NCBI RefSeq assembly: GCF_009755725.1
Contig: NZ_CP046619.1
Span: forward strand, 1,426,001 to 1,490,000
Direction of reading: 5' to 3'
Source of the DNA: Diaminobutyricimonas sp. LJ205
GTDB taxonomy: Bacteria; Actinomycetota; Actinomycetes; Actinomycetales; Microbacteriaceae
Length of the DNA: 64,000 nt
In this document: in pieces, positions 39,866-48,566 of the stretch
How positions within the stretch are numbered: the first letter of the stretch is position 1
Layout: the number at the start of each line of letters is the position of its first letter
Made by a program: the position numbers and the translations under genes
Notes under the pieces: model-generated
The model's input: only the letters and a program-made list of their open reading frames with translations
Told to the model about the DNA's origin: nothing
Databases searched by the model: none

Positions 39866-40264
39866 ATGACTGAGAAGGCACCGCGCGTTATCGCGGTACG
39901 GCAAGGGGTAGTGCAACCGACCGGATCCTGGCTGTACGTGTGGATCGACACCGCTAACTCGGCGGTCGCATACGTTGGTGCCACCGGGTTGGACCCTGAG
40001 CTGCGCGCCCACCTCCACCTCACAAGCGACAACCCCGACCATGGACGAATCAGGGCGACAGTTTCGAGGTACGCGGAACGTGATTTCGATGTGCTTGCCT
40101 TCGCTGTGCCGAGCGGCACTTCGCGGCCGGCGGCAAAGGACGCGCTCGTCGCAGAACTTGCCGCGCGGGGTTACGTCGATTCCTCCGTGGTTGCTGCCCC
40201 CATGGAGGCCGTCACGGCGCCGATTATCAGCACTATCGAGGACTCCCTCCGCGGGCTCCGGTGA
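39866..40264 (+). CDS. orphan protein, possible GIY-YIG-like fold
   Basis: A 132-residue soluble protein that I do not recognise with certainty. WLYVWIDTANSAVAYVGATG (about 22-41) followed by an Arg and His in LDPELRAHLHL has the spacing of the GIY-YIG nuclease core (first tyrosine, YVG, arginine), and a possible glutamate follows in ALVAELAARGY. The core triads are degenerate, so enzymatic activity is doubtful. The leaderless start supports that it is a real gene. It has its own promoter and stands alone. Confidence 0.6.
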   Translation: MTEKAPRVIAVRQGVVQPTGSWLYVWIDTANSAVAYVGATGLDPELRAHLHLTSDNPDHGRIRATVSRYAERDFDVLAFAVPSGTSRPAAKDALVAELAARGYVDSSVVAAPMEAVTAPIISTIEDSLRGLR

Positions 40265-40328
40265 ACCACTCCGTTCGTGACGGTCGCGTGCAGACGAAGA
40301 TGTCCGTAAGTTTTCTTGCACGAGACTC

Positions 40329-40386
40329 GCTCGGGAGGAATTCGCCCGCTCGGGAGGACGTTTCTGCGGAAATCGTCCTCCCGAGC
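40329..40386. repeat. 13-bp inverted repeat with an extra direct half-copy
   Basis: GCTCGGGAGGACG (40348-40360) and its perfect complement (40374-40386) enclose a TTTC-TGCG-GAAA core that can also pair. A direct half copy, GCTCGGGAGGA, lies 19 bp upstream (40329-40339). It sits between the orphan gene and the small membrane gene. Confidence 0.65.
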
Positions 40387-40418
40387 CGCCGAACTCCGCC
40401 CATGGAGGAGCCCGCCAT

Positions 40419-40424
40419 TACGGT
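40419..40424 (+). promoter_or_regulatory. -10 hexamer for the small membrane-protein gene
   Basis: TACGGT lies 6 nt ahead of GTG 40431, the same leaderless spacing as at coaE and uvrA. Confidence 0.4.
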
Positions 40425-40430
40425 AGGGGC

Positions 40431-40711
40431 GTGTTGACCGCTAGAGTCAAGCCGCATGACGCGGAGCGCGGCTCGCGATGGGTTGGGCGGCGACGCTGGG
40501 TGCTGGGCATCGCCGGAGTCGCCATCGCTACGATCTCAATCCTGAGTATCCGGTCGGGAGAGTGCTTCGACGCGGCTCCTGAGTCCGGTGCCGATAGCTA
40601 CTGCATCTCGGGACCCGCGAGTGCGGCGTAATCGGTTCCGTCGCACTCGCGGCGATAAGCACGATCGCTATTGGCTACTGTGTCTACCGGCTCGTCCGCA
40701 GACGGCCCTAG
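40431..40711 (+). pseudogene. small two-helix membrane protein, frame broken by a probable 1-base deletion
   Basis: The first frame encodes 66 residues with a basic start and one membrane helix (RRWVLGIAGVAIATISIL), then stops at 40629. The next frame continues without a gap into a second helix and a basic end (VIGSVALAAISTIAIGYCVYRLVRRRP) and stops at 40709-40711. Adding one G after GCGGCG at 40628 would join both into a 93-residue protein with two helices and an extracellular loop having two cysteines. Function unknown. It may instead be a genuine single-helix protein followed by chance. Confidence 0.45.
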
Positions 40712-40879
40712 CCGGCGGTGCAGAACGCGCCTGCTGGTTACGGCGTTGATGCTCCACGCGATCGCCCCCACCCACGTCAAAGTTTGACGAAGGATGTCCG
40801 GTTCCTGTACTAATTTGACAAACGAACTGCGAGGATGCGGGCTACTTCACTTCGCACTAACGGAGTGGGGGAGTCACGG
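40712..40879. other. spacer before the MFS gene
   Basis: 168 bp with no coding evidence. It is less GC-rich in its middle (CAAAGTTTGACGAAGG, TACTAATTTGACAAACG), which could hold promoter elements for the transporter gene, including TTTGACAA-type -35 candidates, but no convincing -10 partner is visible. Confidence 0.3.
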
Positions 40880-42085
40880 ATGCCGGTCAAGGACAGTCGC
40901 CGGGTATCACTGGTGCTCGCATTCGCGGGCATGGGTGTCACCGCCTCGGTCGTGCCTGCTGTCCTGCCATCACTGGCGGCCGACTCTGGACTGCCGCTTG
41001 CCGACTATCTCGATGTCGTGCCGGCGCTGTTCGGCGGACTCTTTCTCGGAGTTCTGCTGTCCACGCTGCTCGCCAGGTACTGGTCTGCGCATGTCATCCT
41101 CACGGCCGGTGCCCTGCTCCAGTTCGCCGGATTCGTGTCGATCGCACTCGTGGTCGCACCACCACAAGTCGTCGGTGCGAGCTTCGTCACCGGTGTCGGG
41201 TTCGGACTCGCGGAGGCGGCCGGAAGCGTCCTGGCCAAGGCTGTCGCGGCGACGCGCACGACATCACTGCTGGCCGCACTGACCGGAACGGTCGCCGCGG
41301 TAGCTGCCGTTTGCCCGCTCATCCTCGCGGTCATACTCGTCGACGGAAACGCGCGGCTGCTCGTCGCCGCCGCTGGCCTCATTCACCTCGCAAGCGCCGC
41401 GCTGGTCGCTGCCAATCGCAGAGCGTTCCGGACACCGGTCGCGGTAACGGCCGCGTCCGTCGGCGCCCTGCCGGAACGCTCGGGCCTGGTTCTCACGATC
41501 ATCGGCGTCGGGTTCGCGCTCTTCCTGTACGTAGGCGTCGAAACCGTTTTCTCGGGCTGGTCAGCGGTACTTGCGACCGAGCTGTTGCGCCTCGAGCCGG
41601 CTACCGCCGCCCTCGGAACCTCCGCGTTCTGGGCATTGATGGCGGCAGGCCGGTTCGTTGCCTGGCTGGTCTTGAAAACGAAGCTGGCTCCGGTTGCGTA
41701 CCTGCTGATCAACTGCGGGGTGGCGACGCTCGCGCTGGCGGCATCCGCGATTCTGGCGCCGGATGGCGGACTGTCGAGCGTCCTCGGGGTATGCGTCACC
41801 ATCGTCTGCCTGGCGCCCTGCTATTCGCTCATCCTGGGCATTGGGCTGAGCCGGATGCAGTTGACGGATGCCGCCCGCACGACGGGTTTCATCGTGGCAG
41901 CTGGCGCCGCCGGCGGCAGCACCATTCCGCTGCTGCTGCTCACCGTGTCGCGCGAGCCGGCCGGTCAGTTGGTCATCGCGGCCACCGCAGGCCTGATGCT
42001 GCTGCTGTTCCTCGGGGCGCTGGCTGCGGCGATCCGACGGCCGCGCAGCCGAACCGAGCCGCAACCCGCCCAGACGCGGGCTTAG
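40880..42085 (+). CDS. MFS transporter
   Basis: A 401-residue polytopic membrane protein with about 12 hydrophobic segments. The start ATG 40880 has GGGGGAG at good distance; an upstream ATG at 40835 lacks one. N-terminal half: VSLVLAFAGMGVTASVVPAVLPSLA, then GGLFLGVLLSTLLARYW; the central loop is short and basic (NRRAFRTP). The fold resembles sugar- or drug-type MFS proteins (FucP-like layout: SGWSAVLATELL, FWALMAAGRFVAWLVL). The substrate is unknown, though its place next to the muropeptide locus suggests a sugar or lactate-related solute. Its stop overlaps the convergent dld stop by three bases. Confidence 0.85.
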   Translation: MPVKDSRRVSLVLAFAGMGVTASVVPAVLPSLAADSGLPLADYLDVVPALFGGLFLGVLLSTLLARYWSAHVILTAGALLQFAGFVSIALVVAPPQVVGASFVTGVGFGLAEAAGSVLAKAVAATRTTSLLAALTGTVAAVAAVCPLILAVILVDGNARLLVAAAGLIHLASAALVAANRRAFRTPVAVTAASVGALPERSGLVLTIIGVGFALFLYVGVETVFSGWSAVLATELLRLEPATAALGTSAFWALMAAGRFVAWLVLKTKLAPVAYLLINCGVATLALAASAILAPDGGLSSVLGVCVTIVCLAPCYSLILGIGLSRMQLTDAARTTGFIVAAGAAGGSTIPLLLLTVSREPAGQLVIAATAGLMLLLFLGALAAAIRRPRSRTEPQPAQTRA

Positions 42086-44874
42086 GCGAGCCTGGTCGCC
42101 TGCTCGACCAGCTCCAGCAGGTGCTGGTAAGGCTGGCCGGTGGCGCGGCTCATGCCGATCTCGCAGGTGCGGTTCGCCGAGGCGAACGCCTCGAACTTGC
42201 GCGACCCGATCTCCGCAGCTTCAGCTTCGGTTGCCGACGCGGTGAGCTCGGGGTGCAGCAGGCCACGGTCGCCTGCGAAGGCGCAGCAGTTCCAATCGAT
42301 CGGCACGTGAACGTCGGGGGAGATCCGCTCCGCCAACGCGGTCATCATCGCGTTGGTGCCCAACTGTGTTGACGAGCAGGTGTGATGCAATGCGATCGAG
42401 TCCAACGGGCGGGTTACCGGCAACGACTCGATCACCCGATCGTGCACGAACTGGATTGAATCGACGAAGACCAGACGCGCGAAGTCGCCACCGGCCGCCG
42501 CGGCGTTCGCCCGCATGGTTTCCAGACCCTCGGTGCAGGAGGCCGCGTCGCACACGATGGGAAGCTCGCCACCGCGACTGGCTTCGAGCAAGGCGGCCAG
42601 CACAGTGTCGGTCATCCGGTTGTATCCGGCGGTGTAGCCCTTCGACTTCCACGGAGTGCCGCAGCAGAACTGGTCGATGCCCTCGGGGATGGCGACGCTC
42701 ACTCCGGCCCGCTCACAGAGCTGCAGGAACGCATCTCCGACGCCGACGCCACCGTCTTCCGGACCGAACATCGTGCCGATGCAGGCGGGGAAGTAGACGG
42801 CCTCGGCATCCGGAGCGGCGAGCGGTCGCCGAACGGTGCCGCCGCGGGGGAGCCCGGCGTCATAGAGAGGCAGCGTGTCCGCGCCCAGCACCGCACGCCC
42901 CACCCGGGTGGCGGTTGTCGCCAGAGCCGCCGGAAAAGCGTCGGCCACGCTGAGGGCGACGCCACCGAGCTTGGTCACTGTGCCCCAGTTGCCCGCGGCA
43001 GTCGACCACGCCTTCTGCTCGAGTGTGCCGACGTTCTCGGCCCGCAACCGCCGCACCAGGTCGCCGGTATTGATGTTCACCGGACAGGCCACCTGGCACA
43101 TGCCGTCAACGGCGCAGGTCTGAACCCCTTCGTAGTCGTAATCGCGGCGGAGTTCAGCCAGCAGTTTCTGGTCGCCGGCATCCTCGGCCGTCTGCATTTC
43201 ACGCCGGATGACGATGCGCTGTCTTGGCGTCAGGGTGAGGTTTCGCGACGGACAGGCCGGCTCGCAATAGCCGCACTCCACGCAGCGGTCCACCTCTGCC
43301 TCGACGGTCGGCACCAGCTTCAGGTTTTCGAGGTAGGAGCCCGGCTCGTCGGAGAGCACGACCCCCGGGTTCAGGAGGTTGGTCGGATCGAAGAGCCGCT
43401 TCACTTCCTTCATCACCGAGTACAGTTCGTCACCGTACTGGCGCTGCACGAAGGGGGCCATGATCCGGCCGGTGCCGTGTTCGGCCTTGAGCGATCCACC
43501 CTGATCGAGGATCAGGTCGACCAGGTCGGCGGTGAACCGCTCGTACCGGCGCATCGACTCCGGGTCGTCGAACCGTTCGTTGAGCATGAAGTGGATGTTG
43601 CCGTCCTTGGCATGGCCGAAGATGACGCTCTCCTCGTAGCCGTGCCGATCGAACAGCTCGGTCAGTGTCTCGCAGGTGGCTGCCAGTCGCTCCACCGGGA
43701 CGACGACGTCCTCCAGCAGCGCGGTCGTCCCGGACGGACGCGCCCCGGCGACCGCGGTGTACAGGCCCTTCCGCACGTGCCAGAGCGCCGCGCGGGCCTT
43801 CGCGTCGGTGGTCATGGTGACGGGGGAGACCACCTCGAGCGAGCCCAGCAGTGCCTCACCCTCGCGCTGCTGACGCAGCAGATCGTCCGCGCCCTCGGCG
43901 AGATATTCGATCAGCAGCGCGGCTTCGGTGGTGATGACACGGCCGGCCAGTTCCGGGATGCTGCCTGGCTGCGATTGCGCGACCCGCAGGGAGGTCGCGT
44001 CCATCAACTCGATCGTGCCGAACCCCTGTGCGACCAGGGCGGGCAGTGCGGCGACCGCCGCATTCAGATTCGGGAAGATGGCCAGTCCGGTGGCCGCCGC
44101 CGCCATCAGCGGCACGGTTTCGAAGGTCGCCTCCGCGACGAATCCCAGCGTCCCCTCACTGCCGACCAGCAGGTGGGCGAGGATGTCGATCGGAGCCTCG
44201 AAGTCCAGGAACGCATTGACGCCGTAACCCATGGTGTTCTTCATGGCGAACTGACGACCGATGGTCTCGACGGAGTCGGGATCAGCCAGGATGCGTGCCC
44301 GGAGAGCGGCCAACCCGGCATGCAACTCGGGTTCTTCGCGACGCAGCTGCTCGTCAGCGTCCCCGGCGCCCGAATCGATCGTCGTTCCGCTGGGCAGCAC
44401 GGCCACCAGAGACTCCAGCGTTCGATAGCTGTTCTGCTCGATGCCGCAGGCCATACCGCTGGAGTTGTTCGCGATGATGCCGCCGACTGTGCAGGCGATC
44501 TCACTGGCGGGGTCGGGGCCAAGTTTTCGTCCGTGCCGCGCGAGCCGTGCGTTCACCTGACGGACGGTCGCGCCGGGCTGAACGCGCACCCGGGCTCCGT
44601 CATCGAGCACCTCGATCCGTCGGAAGTTCGTGCGGGTGTCGACGAGAATGCCGTCGGTGACGCCCTGTCCGCTCAGGCTCGTCCCGCCCGAGCGAAACGT
44701 GAGCGGCACGCCCCGCCGGTGACTTTCCCGAAACAGGGCGCTGACCTGGTCGGCCGTGGCTGGGGTTGCGACGGCATCCGGGACCAGCAGGTAGTGCGAC
44801 GCGTCGTGTGCGTATGCGAGCCGATCGATGGAGCGTTCGCTCAGCTCAGGCAGAGCGGTCTGTGGCGCTGTCAT
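42082..44874 (-). CDS. FAD- and Fe-S-containing D-lactate dehydrogenase (Dld-II-like)
   Basis: A 930-residue fusion of an FAD-linked oxidase and a CCG/Fe-S subunit. FAD-binding: FRSGGTSLSGQGVTDG (about 60), VGGIIANNSSGMACG (about 130), FVAEATFETVPL (about 245). Fe-S part: CVECGYCEPACPS (about 541) and CAVDGMCQVACPV (about 597) for two clusters, then two cysteine-rich CCG-type motifs FCCGTPWKSKG (about 756) and NCCAFAGDRG (about 870). The same architecture is used by membrane-linked D-lactate dehydrogenases, which oxidise D-lactate to pyruvate with electrons passing to the respiratory chain. ATG overlaps the murR-like stop (ATGA), so it is co-translated with the regulator. D-lactate is the by-product of the divergent MurQ. 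Confidence 0.85.
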   Translation of the reverse strand: MTAPQTALPELSERSIDRLAYAHDASHYLLVPDAVATPATADQVSALFRESHRRGVPLTFRSGGTSLSGQGVTDGILVDTRTNFRRIEVLDDGARVRVQPGATVRQVNARLARHGRKLGPDPASEIACTVGGIIANNSSGMACGIEQNSYRTLESLVAVLPSGTTIDSGAGDADEQLRREEPELHAGLAALRARILADPDSVETIGRQFAMKNTMGYGVNAFLDFEAPIDILAHLLVGSEGTLGFVAEATFETVPLMAAAATGLAIFPNLNAAVAALPALVAQGFGTIELMDATSLRVAQSQPGSIPELAGRVITTEAALLIEYLAEGADDLLRQQREGEALLGSLEVVSPVTMTTDAKARAALWHVRKGLYTAVAGARPSGTTALLEDVVVPVERLAATCETLTELFDRHGYEESVIFGHAKDGNIHFMLNERFDDPESMRRYERFTADLVDLILDQGGSLKAEHGTGRIMAPFVQRQYGDELYSVMKEVKRLFDPTNLLNPGVVLSDEPGSYLENLKLVPTVEAEVDRCVECGYCEPACPSRNLTLTPRQRIVIRREMQTAEDAGDQKLLAELRRDYDYEGVQTCAVDGMCQVACPVNINTGDLVRRLRAENVGTLEQKAWSTAAGNWGTVTKLGGVALSVADAFPAALATTATRVGRAVLGADTLPLYDAGLPRGGTVRRPLAAPDAEAVYFPACIGTMFGPEDGGVGVGDAFLQLCERAGVSVAIPEGIDQFCCGTPWKSKGYTAGYNRMTDTVLAALLEASRGGELPIVCDAASCTEGLETMRANAAAAGGDFARLVFVDSIQFVHDRVIESLPVTRPLDSIALHHTCSSTQLGTNAMMTALAERISPDVHVPIDWNCCAFAGDRGLLHPELTASATEAEAAEIGSRKFEAFASANRTCEIGMSRATGQPYQHLLELVEQATRLA

Positions 44875-45776
44875 CGCTGGTTGCCTTTCGGGCTCTTGCC
44901 GTGCACTGCCGAATAGGTCTTGCGCAGGGCAGCCATCGATTCCTCGAATGAGGCCTGAGCGACCGCGGTGAACAGGCAGTCGACGACCATGAGCTGCGCG
45001 ATGCGGCTGCCCAATGCCCCTGCGCGGAACACCGTCTCTCGGGCCGCGGTCGTAAGCACCACGTCGGCGGCACGACCGAGCGGGGAGTCGCTGAAATTGG
45101 TCAGGGCGATCGTCGCCGCGCCGGCTTCGCGGGCGAGGTTCAGGAACTCGACCGCATCCGTCGTCGCTCCCGAGTGGGAAACGGCCAGCGCCACCGAGTG
45201 GTGATCGAGCGTGGCCGCCGAGGTCCAGGCGGAGTGCGGGTCCGACCAGTTCATTGCCGTGCGCCCGATTCGGGTGAGCTTCTGCTGCAGGTCAAGGCCG
45301 ACCAGTCCGCTCGCGCCGACGCCGAATGTCACCACCCGACGCGCGCCATGCAGGAGTTCGACGGCGCGGCCGAGACTCTTGGTGTCGAGCATGGTCGCCG
45401 TGTCCGCGATCGACAGGGTCTCGTTGAGCGCAACCTTCGAGACGATGTCTTCAAGCGAGTCGTCGCGGTCGATGTCGCCCGACACGGTGAGCAGTTCCGG
45501 GTTCTCCACCCGCTCCCTGGTCACTTCGCGGGTCAGGTCGATGCGAAGGTCCTTGTAATGGGCGTAGCCGATTCGCTTATAGAACCGCACCACCGAGGTC
45601 GTCGAGGTCCCGCAGCGTTCGGCGATCTGAGCGATCGAGAGCCCTACCGCTTCGGCGGGGTTGTCCAGGAACAGCTGCGCGATCAGGCGCTCCGACGGTG
45701 GGGCAGACGGTGCGACCTGACGCATGCGCATCAGTACGGTGCGTGAGTCGGGTCGGTCGGCGAGTGTCTGAGTCAC
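44871..45776 (-). CDS. murR: RpiR/MurR-family transcriptional regulator
   Basis: A sugar-phosphate-responsive regulator. N-terminal helix-turn-helix (about 45-80: LSIAQIAERCGTSTTSVVRFYKRIG), then a SIS sugar-isomerase domain (about 140-260: VVTFGVGASGLVG, LAVSHSGATTDAVEFLNLA). GTG 45776 (MTQTLADRPDSRT) is preferred because AGGAAAGG is 7 nt upstream; an ATG 20 codons earlier has no such site. In Escherichia coli MurR senses MurNAc-6-P; here the divergent murQ operon makes the same assignment probable. The gene name is by context. Confidence 0.85.
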   Translation of the reverse strand: MTQTLADRPDSRTVLMRMRQVAPSAPPSERLIAQLFLDNPAEAVGLSIAQIAERCGTSTTSVVRFYKRIGYAHYKDLRIDLTREVTRERVENPELLTVSGDIDRDDSLEDIVSKVALNETLSIADTATMLDTKSLGRAVELLHGARRVVTFGVGASGLVGLDLQQKLTRIGRTAMNWSDPHSAWTSAATLDHHSVALAVSHSGATTDAVEFLNLAREAGAATIALTNFSDSPLGRAADVVLTTAARETVFRAGALGSRIAQLMVVDCLFTAVAQASFEESMAALRKTYSAVHGKSPKGNQR

Positions 45777-45839
45777 GGGGTGCCCTTTCCTGAGGACGGG
45801 TTTGCTCGGCTTCGCAGCGTTGCGGTCGAGTTTCATGAC

Positions 45840-45900
45840 GAAACAAGGTGGAAACTAAATTACGGGTCCACATCTTGTAGTGTACTTTTATTCCAACCTG
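45840..45900. promoter_or_regulatory. candidate MurR operator and promoter between murR and the muropeptide operon
   Basis: GGAAACTAAATTAC (45850-45863) and GTACTTTTATTCC (45882-45894, whose complement reads GGAATAAAAGTAC) form an imperfect inverted repeat 18 nt apart. A TAGTGT or TACTTT -10 (45878-45888) overlaps the right arm. The region is much more AT-rich than its surroundings. Confidence 0.45.
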
Positions 45901-45974
45901 GATCACAGACGCTCCCCGTGCACAGTGCAGCAGCACTGAAACGCAATGGAGCAGCACACCTAGAGGAGAAACCC

Positions 45975-47531
45975 TTGGCATCTGGTTCTCGTTTTACCCG
46001 GGGAACAGTGACGACGCTGGGCATTGCCGCCGCCGTGTCGCTGATTCTCTCCGGCTGTTCATCCGCCGGCTCCACTCCGCCCGACAGCGACTCCGGCGCA
46101 GCCGGCGGCTCGCTGGTCATCGGCGTGACGACCGATCCCGACACGCTCTTCCCGTGGAAGGCCACCCAGTTCCAGGCAGTCAACGTGCTGCAGAACCTGT
46201 ACGGCACGCTGACCGAGTTCGACGAGGAGCTCAACGTCGTTCCCGGCCTTGCCGAGTCGTGGGATGCCTCGGAAGACGGCCTGACTGTCACGCTGAAGCT
46301 TCGCGAAGGGGTCACCTTCAGTGACGGCAGTACCTTCGGCTCGGAGGACGTGAAGGCCTCACTGGAGAAGATCCAGGACGAAGCGACCGCTGCGGTCTCG
46401 CGTACCTCGCTCGCATCGGTGACGGCCATCGAGGCACCGGACGAGAGCACCGTTGTGCTCACGCTGTCCGCGCCCGACGCGGCACTGCCGGCCAACCTCG
46501 CGGTCATCAACATGGCGATGCTGTCGTCGGAGGACACGGAAGAGGCGCTCAACACCGCCCCGAACGGCACCGGTCCGTTCACCTTCGACTCCCGGGTCGC
46601 CAACCAGTCGGTGACGCTGACGAAGAACGCCGAGTACTGGGGCGAGGAGGCTCTGCTCGACAGTGTCGAGTTCCGCGTCATCCCCGATGAGTCCTCGATC
46701 GTTTCGGCCATGCAGTCCGGAAACGTGCACATGGCGTTCTTCGATGACCCGCTGGTCGCCCAGACCGCCGAGGGCGGCAACATCTCGATCGCCGAAACGC
46801 CTCAGCTCGGCTACCACGCCCTGCAGCTCAACGCGACGCGTGGTGACCTGGCCGATGTGAACGTGCGACTCGCAATCCAGTGCGCCATCGACCGTCAGGA
46901 AGTCCTCGACACCGCCGCCCTTGGCGAAGGTGAAGTGACCGGTCCGATCACCTCTCCGGCATACAAGTCCGACCCGTCGTCGCGTCCGTGCGCGGAGCGC
47001 GACCTCGACAAGGCGCAGTCCTACCTCGAGAAGGCCGGCAAGGCGGATGGCCTGACGATCAAGACCATCGTCTCGCAGGGCGGTTACGCCACGTCGGTGA
47101 ACGAGGCGCAGAACCTCAAGTCGCAGCTCGCTGAGGCCGGCATCACGCTCGAGCTCGAGACCCTCGAGTCCGGCGCGTACGTCGACCGCTGGGTCGCCGG
47201 TGACTTCGACGCTGCGGTGGCGCTCAACGGCGGCCGTCCCGACCCGGATGGCATGTACGGCCGTTACTTCACCAGCACCGGCAACCTGAACAAGGTCGCC
47301 GGGTACAACTCGCCCGAGCTGGACGCCCTGTTCGCCGAGGGCAAGTCGAGCTCGGACCCGAAGGAGCGCGCCGCGGTCTACGAGAAGATCTCCGACCACC
47401 TGGAGGAAAACGCGGCGTGGATCTGGCTGTTCACCAGCTACAGCTACACCGCATCGGCTGACACGGTGAAGGGTTTCGTTCCGATGTCGAACGGCTCCCT
47501 CCAGTACCTGCGAACCACCAGCGTCAACTAA
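45975..47531 (+). CDS. oligopeptide-type ABC transporter lipoprotein receptor
   Basis: A family-5 solute-binding protein, 518 residues, anchored outside the cell membrane. TTG 45975 follows GAGGAGA at 5-nt spacing; it gives a clean lipoprotein signal peptide with lipobox LSGC (Cys about 32). The mature protein shows the family 5 features SLVIGVTTDPDTLFPWKA, NVLQNLYGTLTEFDEEL, DGLTVTLKLREGVTFSDG. Likely cargo from the operon is muramyl-peptides or anhydro-muropeptides. A strong hairpin after the gene separates it from the permease genes. Confidence 0.9.
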   Translation: MASGSRFTRGTVTTLGIAAAVSLILSGCSSAGSTPPDSDSGAAGGSLVIGVTTDPDTLFPWKATQFQAVNVLQNLYGTLTEFDEELNVVPGLAESWDASEDGLTVTLKLREGVTFSDGSTFGSEDVKASLEKIQDEATAAVSRTSLASVTAIEAPDESTVVLTLSAPDAALPANLAVINMAMLSSEDTEEALNTAPNGTGPFTFDSRVANQSVTLTKNAEYWGEEALLDSVEFRVIPDESSIVSAMQSGNVHMAFFDDPLVAQTAEGGNISIAETPQLGYHALQLNATRGDLADVNVRLAIQCAIDRQEVLDTAALGEGEVTGPITSPAYKSDPSSRPCAERDLDKAQSYLEKAGKADGLTIKTIVSQGGYATSVNEAQNLKSQLAEAGITLELETLESGAYVDRWVAGDFDAAVALNGGRPDPDGMYGRYFTSTGNLNKVAGYNSPELDALFAEGKSSSDPKERAAVYEKISDHLEENAAWIWLFTSYSYTASADTVKGFVPMSNGSLQYLRTTSVN

Positions 47532-47536
47532 CGACA

Positions 47537-47574
47537 GGCCAGGTATCGGCGCGACCATGCGCCGATACCTGGCC
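47537..47574 (+). terminator. 16-bp hairpin between receptor and permease genes
   Basis: A perfect stem GGCCAGGTATCGGCGC / GCGCCGATACCTGGCC with a GACCAT loop and no T-tract. Such a stem can slow 3' decay or partly terminate, so that receptor mRNA is more abundant than the rest. Confidence 0.7.
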
Positions 47575-47594
47575 CTGATCGGGAACCTCAGGAC

Positions 47595-48566
47595 ATGCTC
47601 CGAACTCTCATTCACAACAGCGTCTTACGCCGCATCGCGGCGGCCGCGCTGACCCTCGTCGGCGTCGCGATCTTCGTGTTCATCATGCTGCGCGCGATTC
47701 CGGGCAACCAGATCACGGCCGGGCTGGGCACCGAAGCGGCAGCGCTGACCCCCGCCCAGCGGCTCGCGCTCGAGCAGTACTACGGACTCGACCAGCCCCT
47801 GTTCGTGCAGTTCTTCTCCTGGCTGGGCAACCTCTTAACCGGAAACCTCGGTTTCTCGTCTCGCGCCCAGGAGAGCGTGCTCGAGTTGACCCTGCAGTCG
47901 CTTCCGGTCACCTTCGAACTGGCCCTGCTGTCAATCGTGCTGGCGATCGCCATCGGCATCCCGCTGGGCATGCTGTCGGCCTCCAAGCCGGACTCCCCAC
48001 GAGACGCGTTCGGCCAGGTGGTCGGCCTCGCCGGATTGTCGATCCCCGCCTTCCTCCTGGCGACGACGCTGATGTCGGTCCTCGCGTCGTCATTCGGTTA
48101 CAACCCGAACGGGCAGACCTTTGCCCCCCTGTTCGAGAACCCGCTGCTAAACCTGCAACAGATGCTGCTGCCCGCGCTCGTGCTCGGCTTCGGTATCGCC
48201 GCCCCGATCATGCGGACGACCAGAACCGCGGTGCTCGAGATCCGTGCGAACGACTTCATCCGAACAGCCAGGGCAAAGGGTGTCCCGGAGCGCCGGCTGA
48301 AGGTCAAGCACGTACTCGGCAACGCGCTCGTGCCGATCGTGACCATGACCGGTCTGCAGTTCGGCTACCTGCTCGGTGGCGCCGTGGTGGTTGAACAGGT
48401 CTTCTCGATCCCCGGCATTGGACGTCAGGTGCTCCTCGGCATCCAGCAGAAGGAATACGCCCTCGTGCAGAGCACCGTGCTGGTGATCGCGCTCACGTTC
48501 GTGATCGTGAACCTGCTCACCGACCTGGCCTACCGCCTTATCGACCCCAGGGTGCGTGCAGAATGA
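47595..48566 (+). CDS. ABC transporter permease (OppB/DppB type)
   Basis: A 323-residue inner membrane subunit with about six helices. N-terminal LRRIAAAALTLVGVAIFVFIML, the family PGNQ loop, and the EAA loop RTARAKGVPERRLKVKHVLGNALVPI (about 225-250), where it contacts the ATPase. Start ATG 47595; last 4 bases overlap the next gene. Confidence 0.92.
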   Translation: MLRTLIHNSVLRRIAAAALTLVGVAIFVFIMLRAIPGNQITAGLGTEAAALTPAQRLALEQYYGLDQPLFVQFFSWLGNLLTGNLGFSSRAQESVLELTLQSLPVTFELALLSIVLAIAIGIPLGMLSASKPDSPRDAFGQVVGLAGLSIPAFLLATTLMSVLASSFGYNPNGQTFAPLFENPLLNLQQMLLPALVLGFGIAAPIMRTTRTAVLEIRANDFIRTARAKGVPERRLKVKHVLGNALVPIVTMTGLQFGYLLGGAVVVEQVFSIPGIGRQVLLGIQQKEYALVQSTVLVIALTFVIVNLLTDLAYRLIDPRVRAE

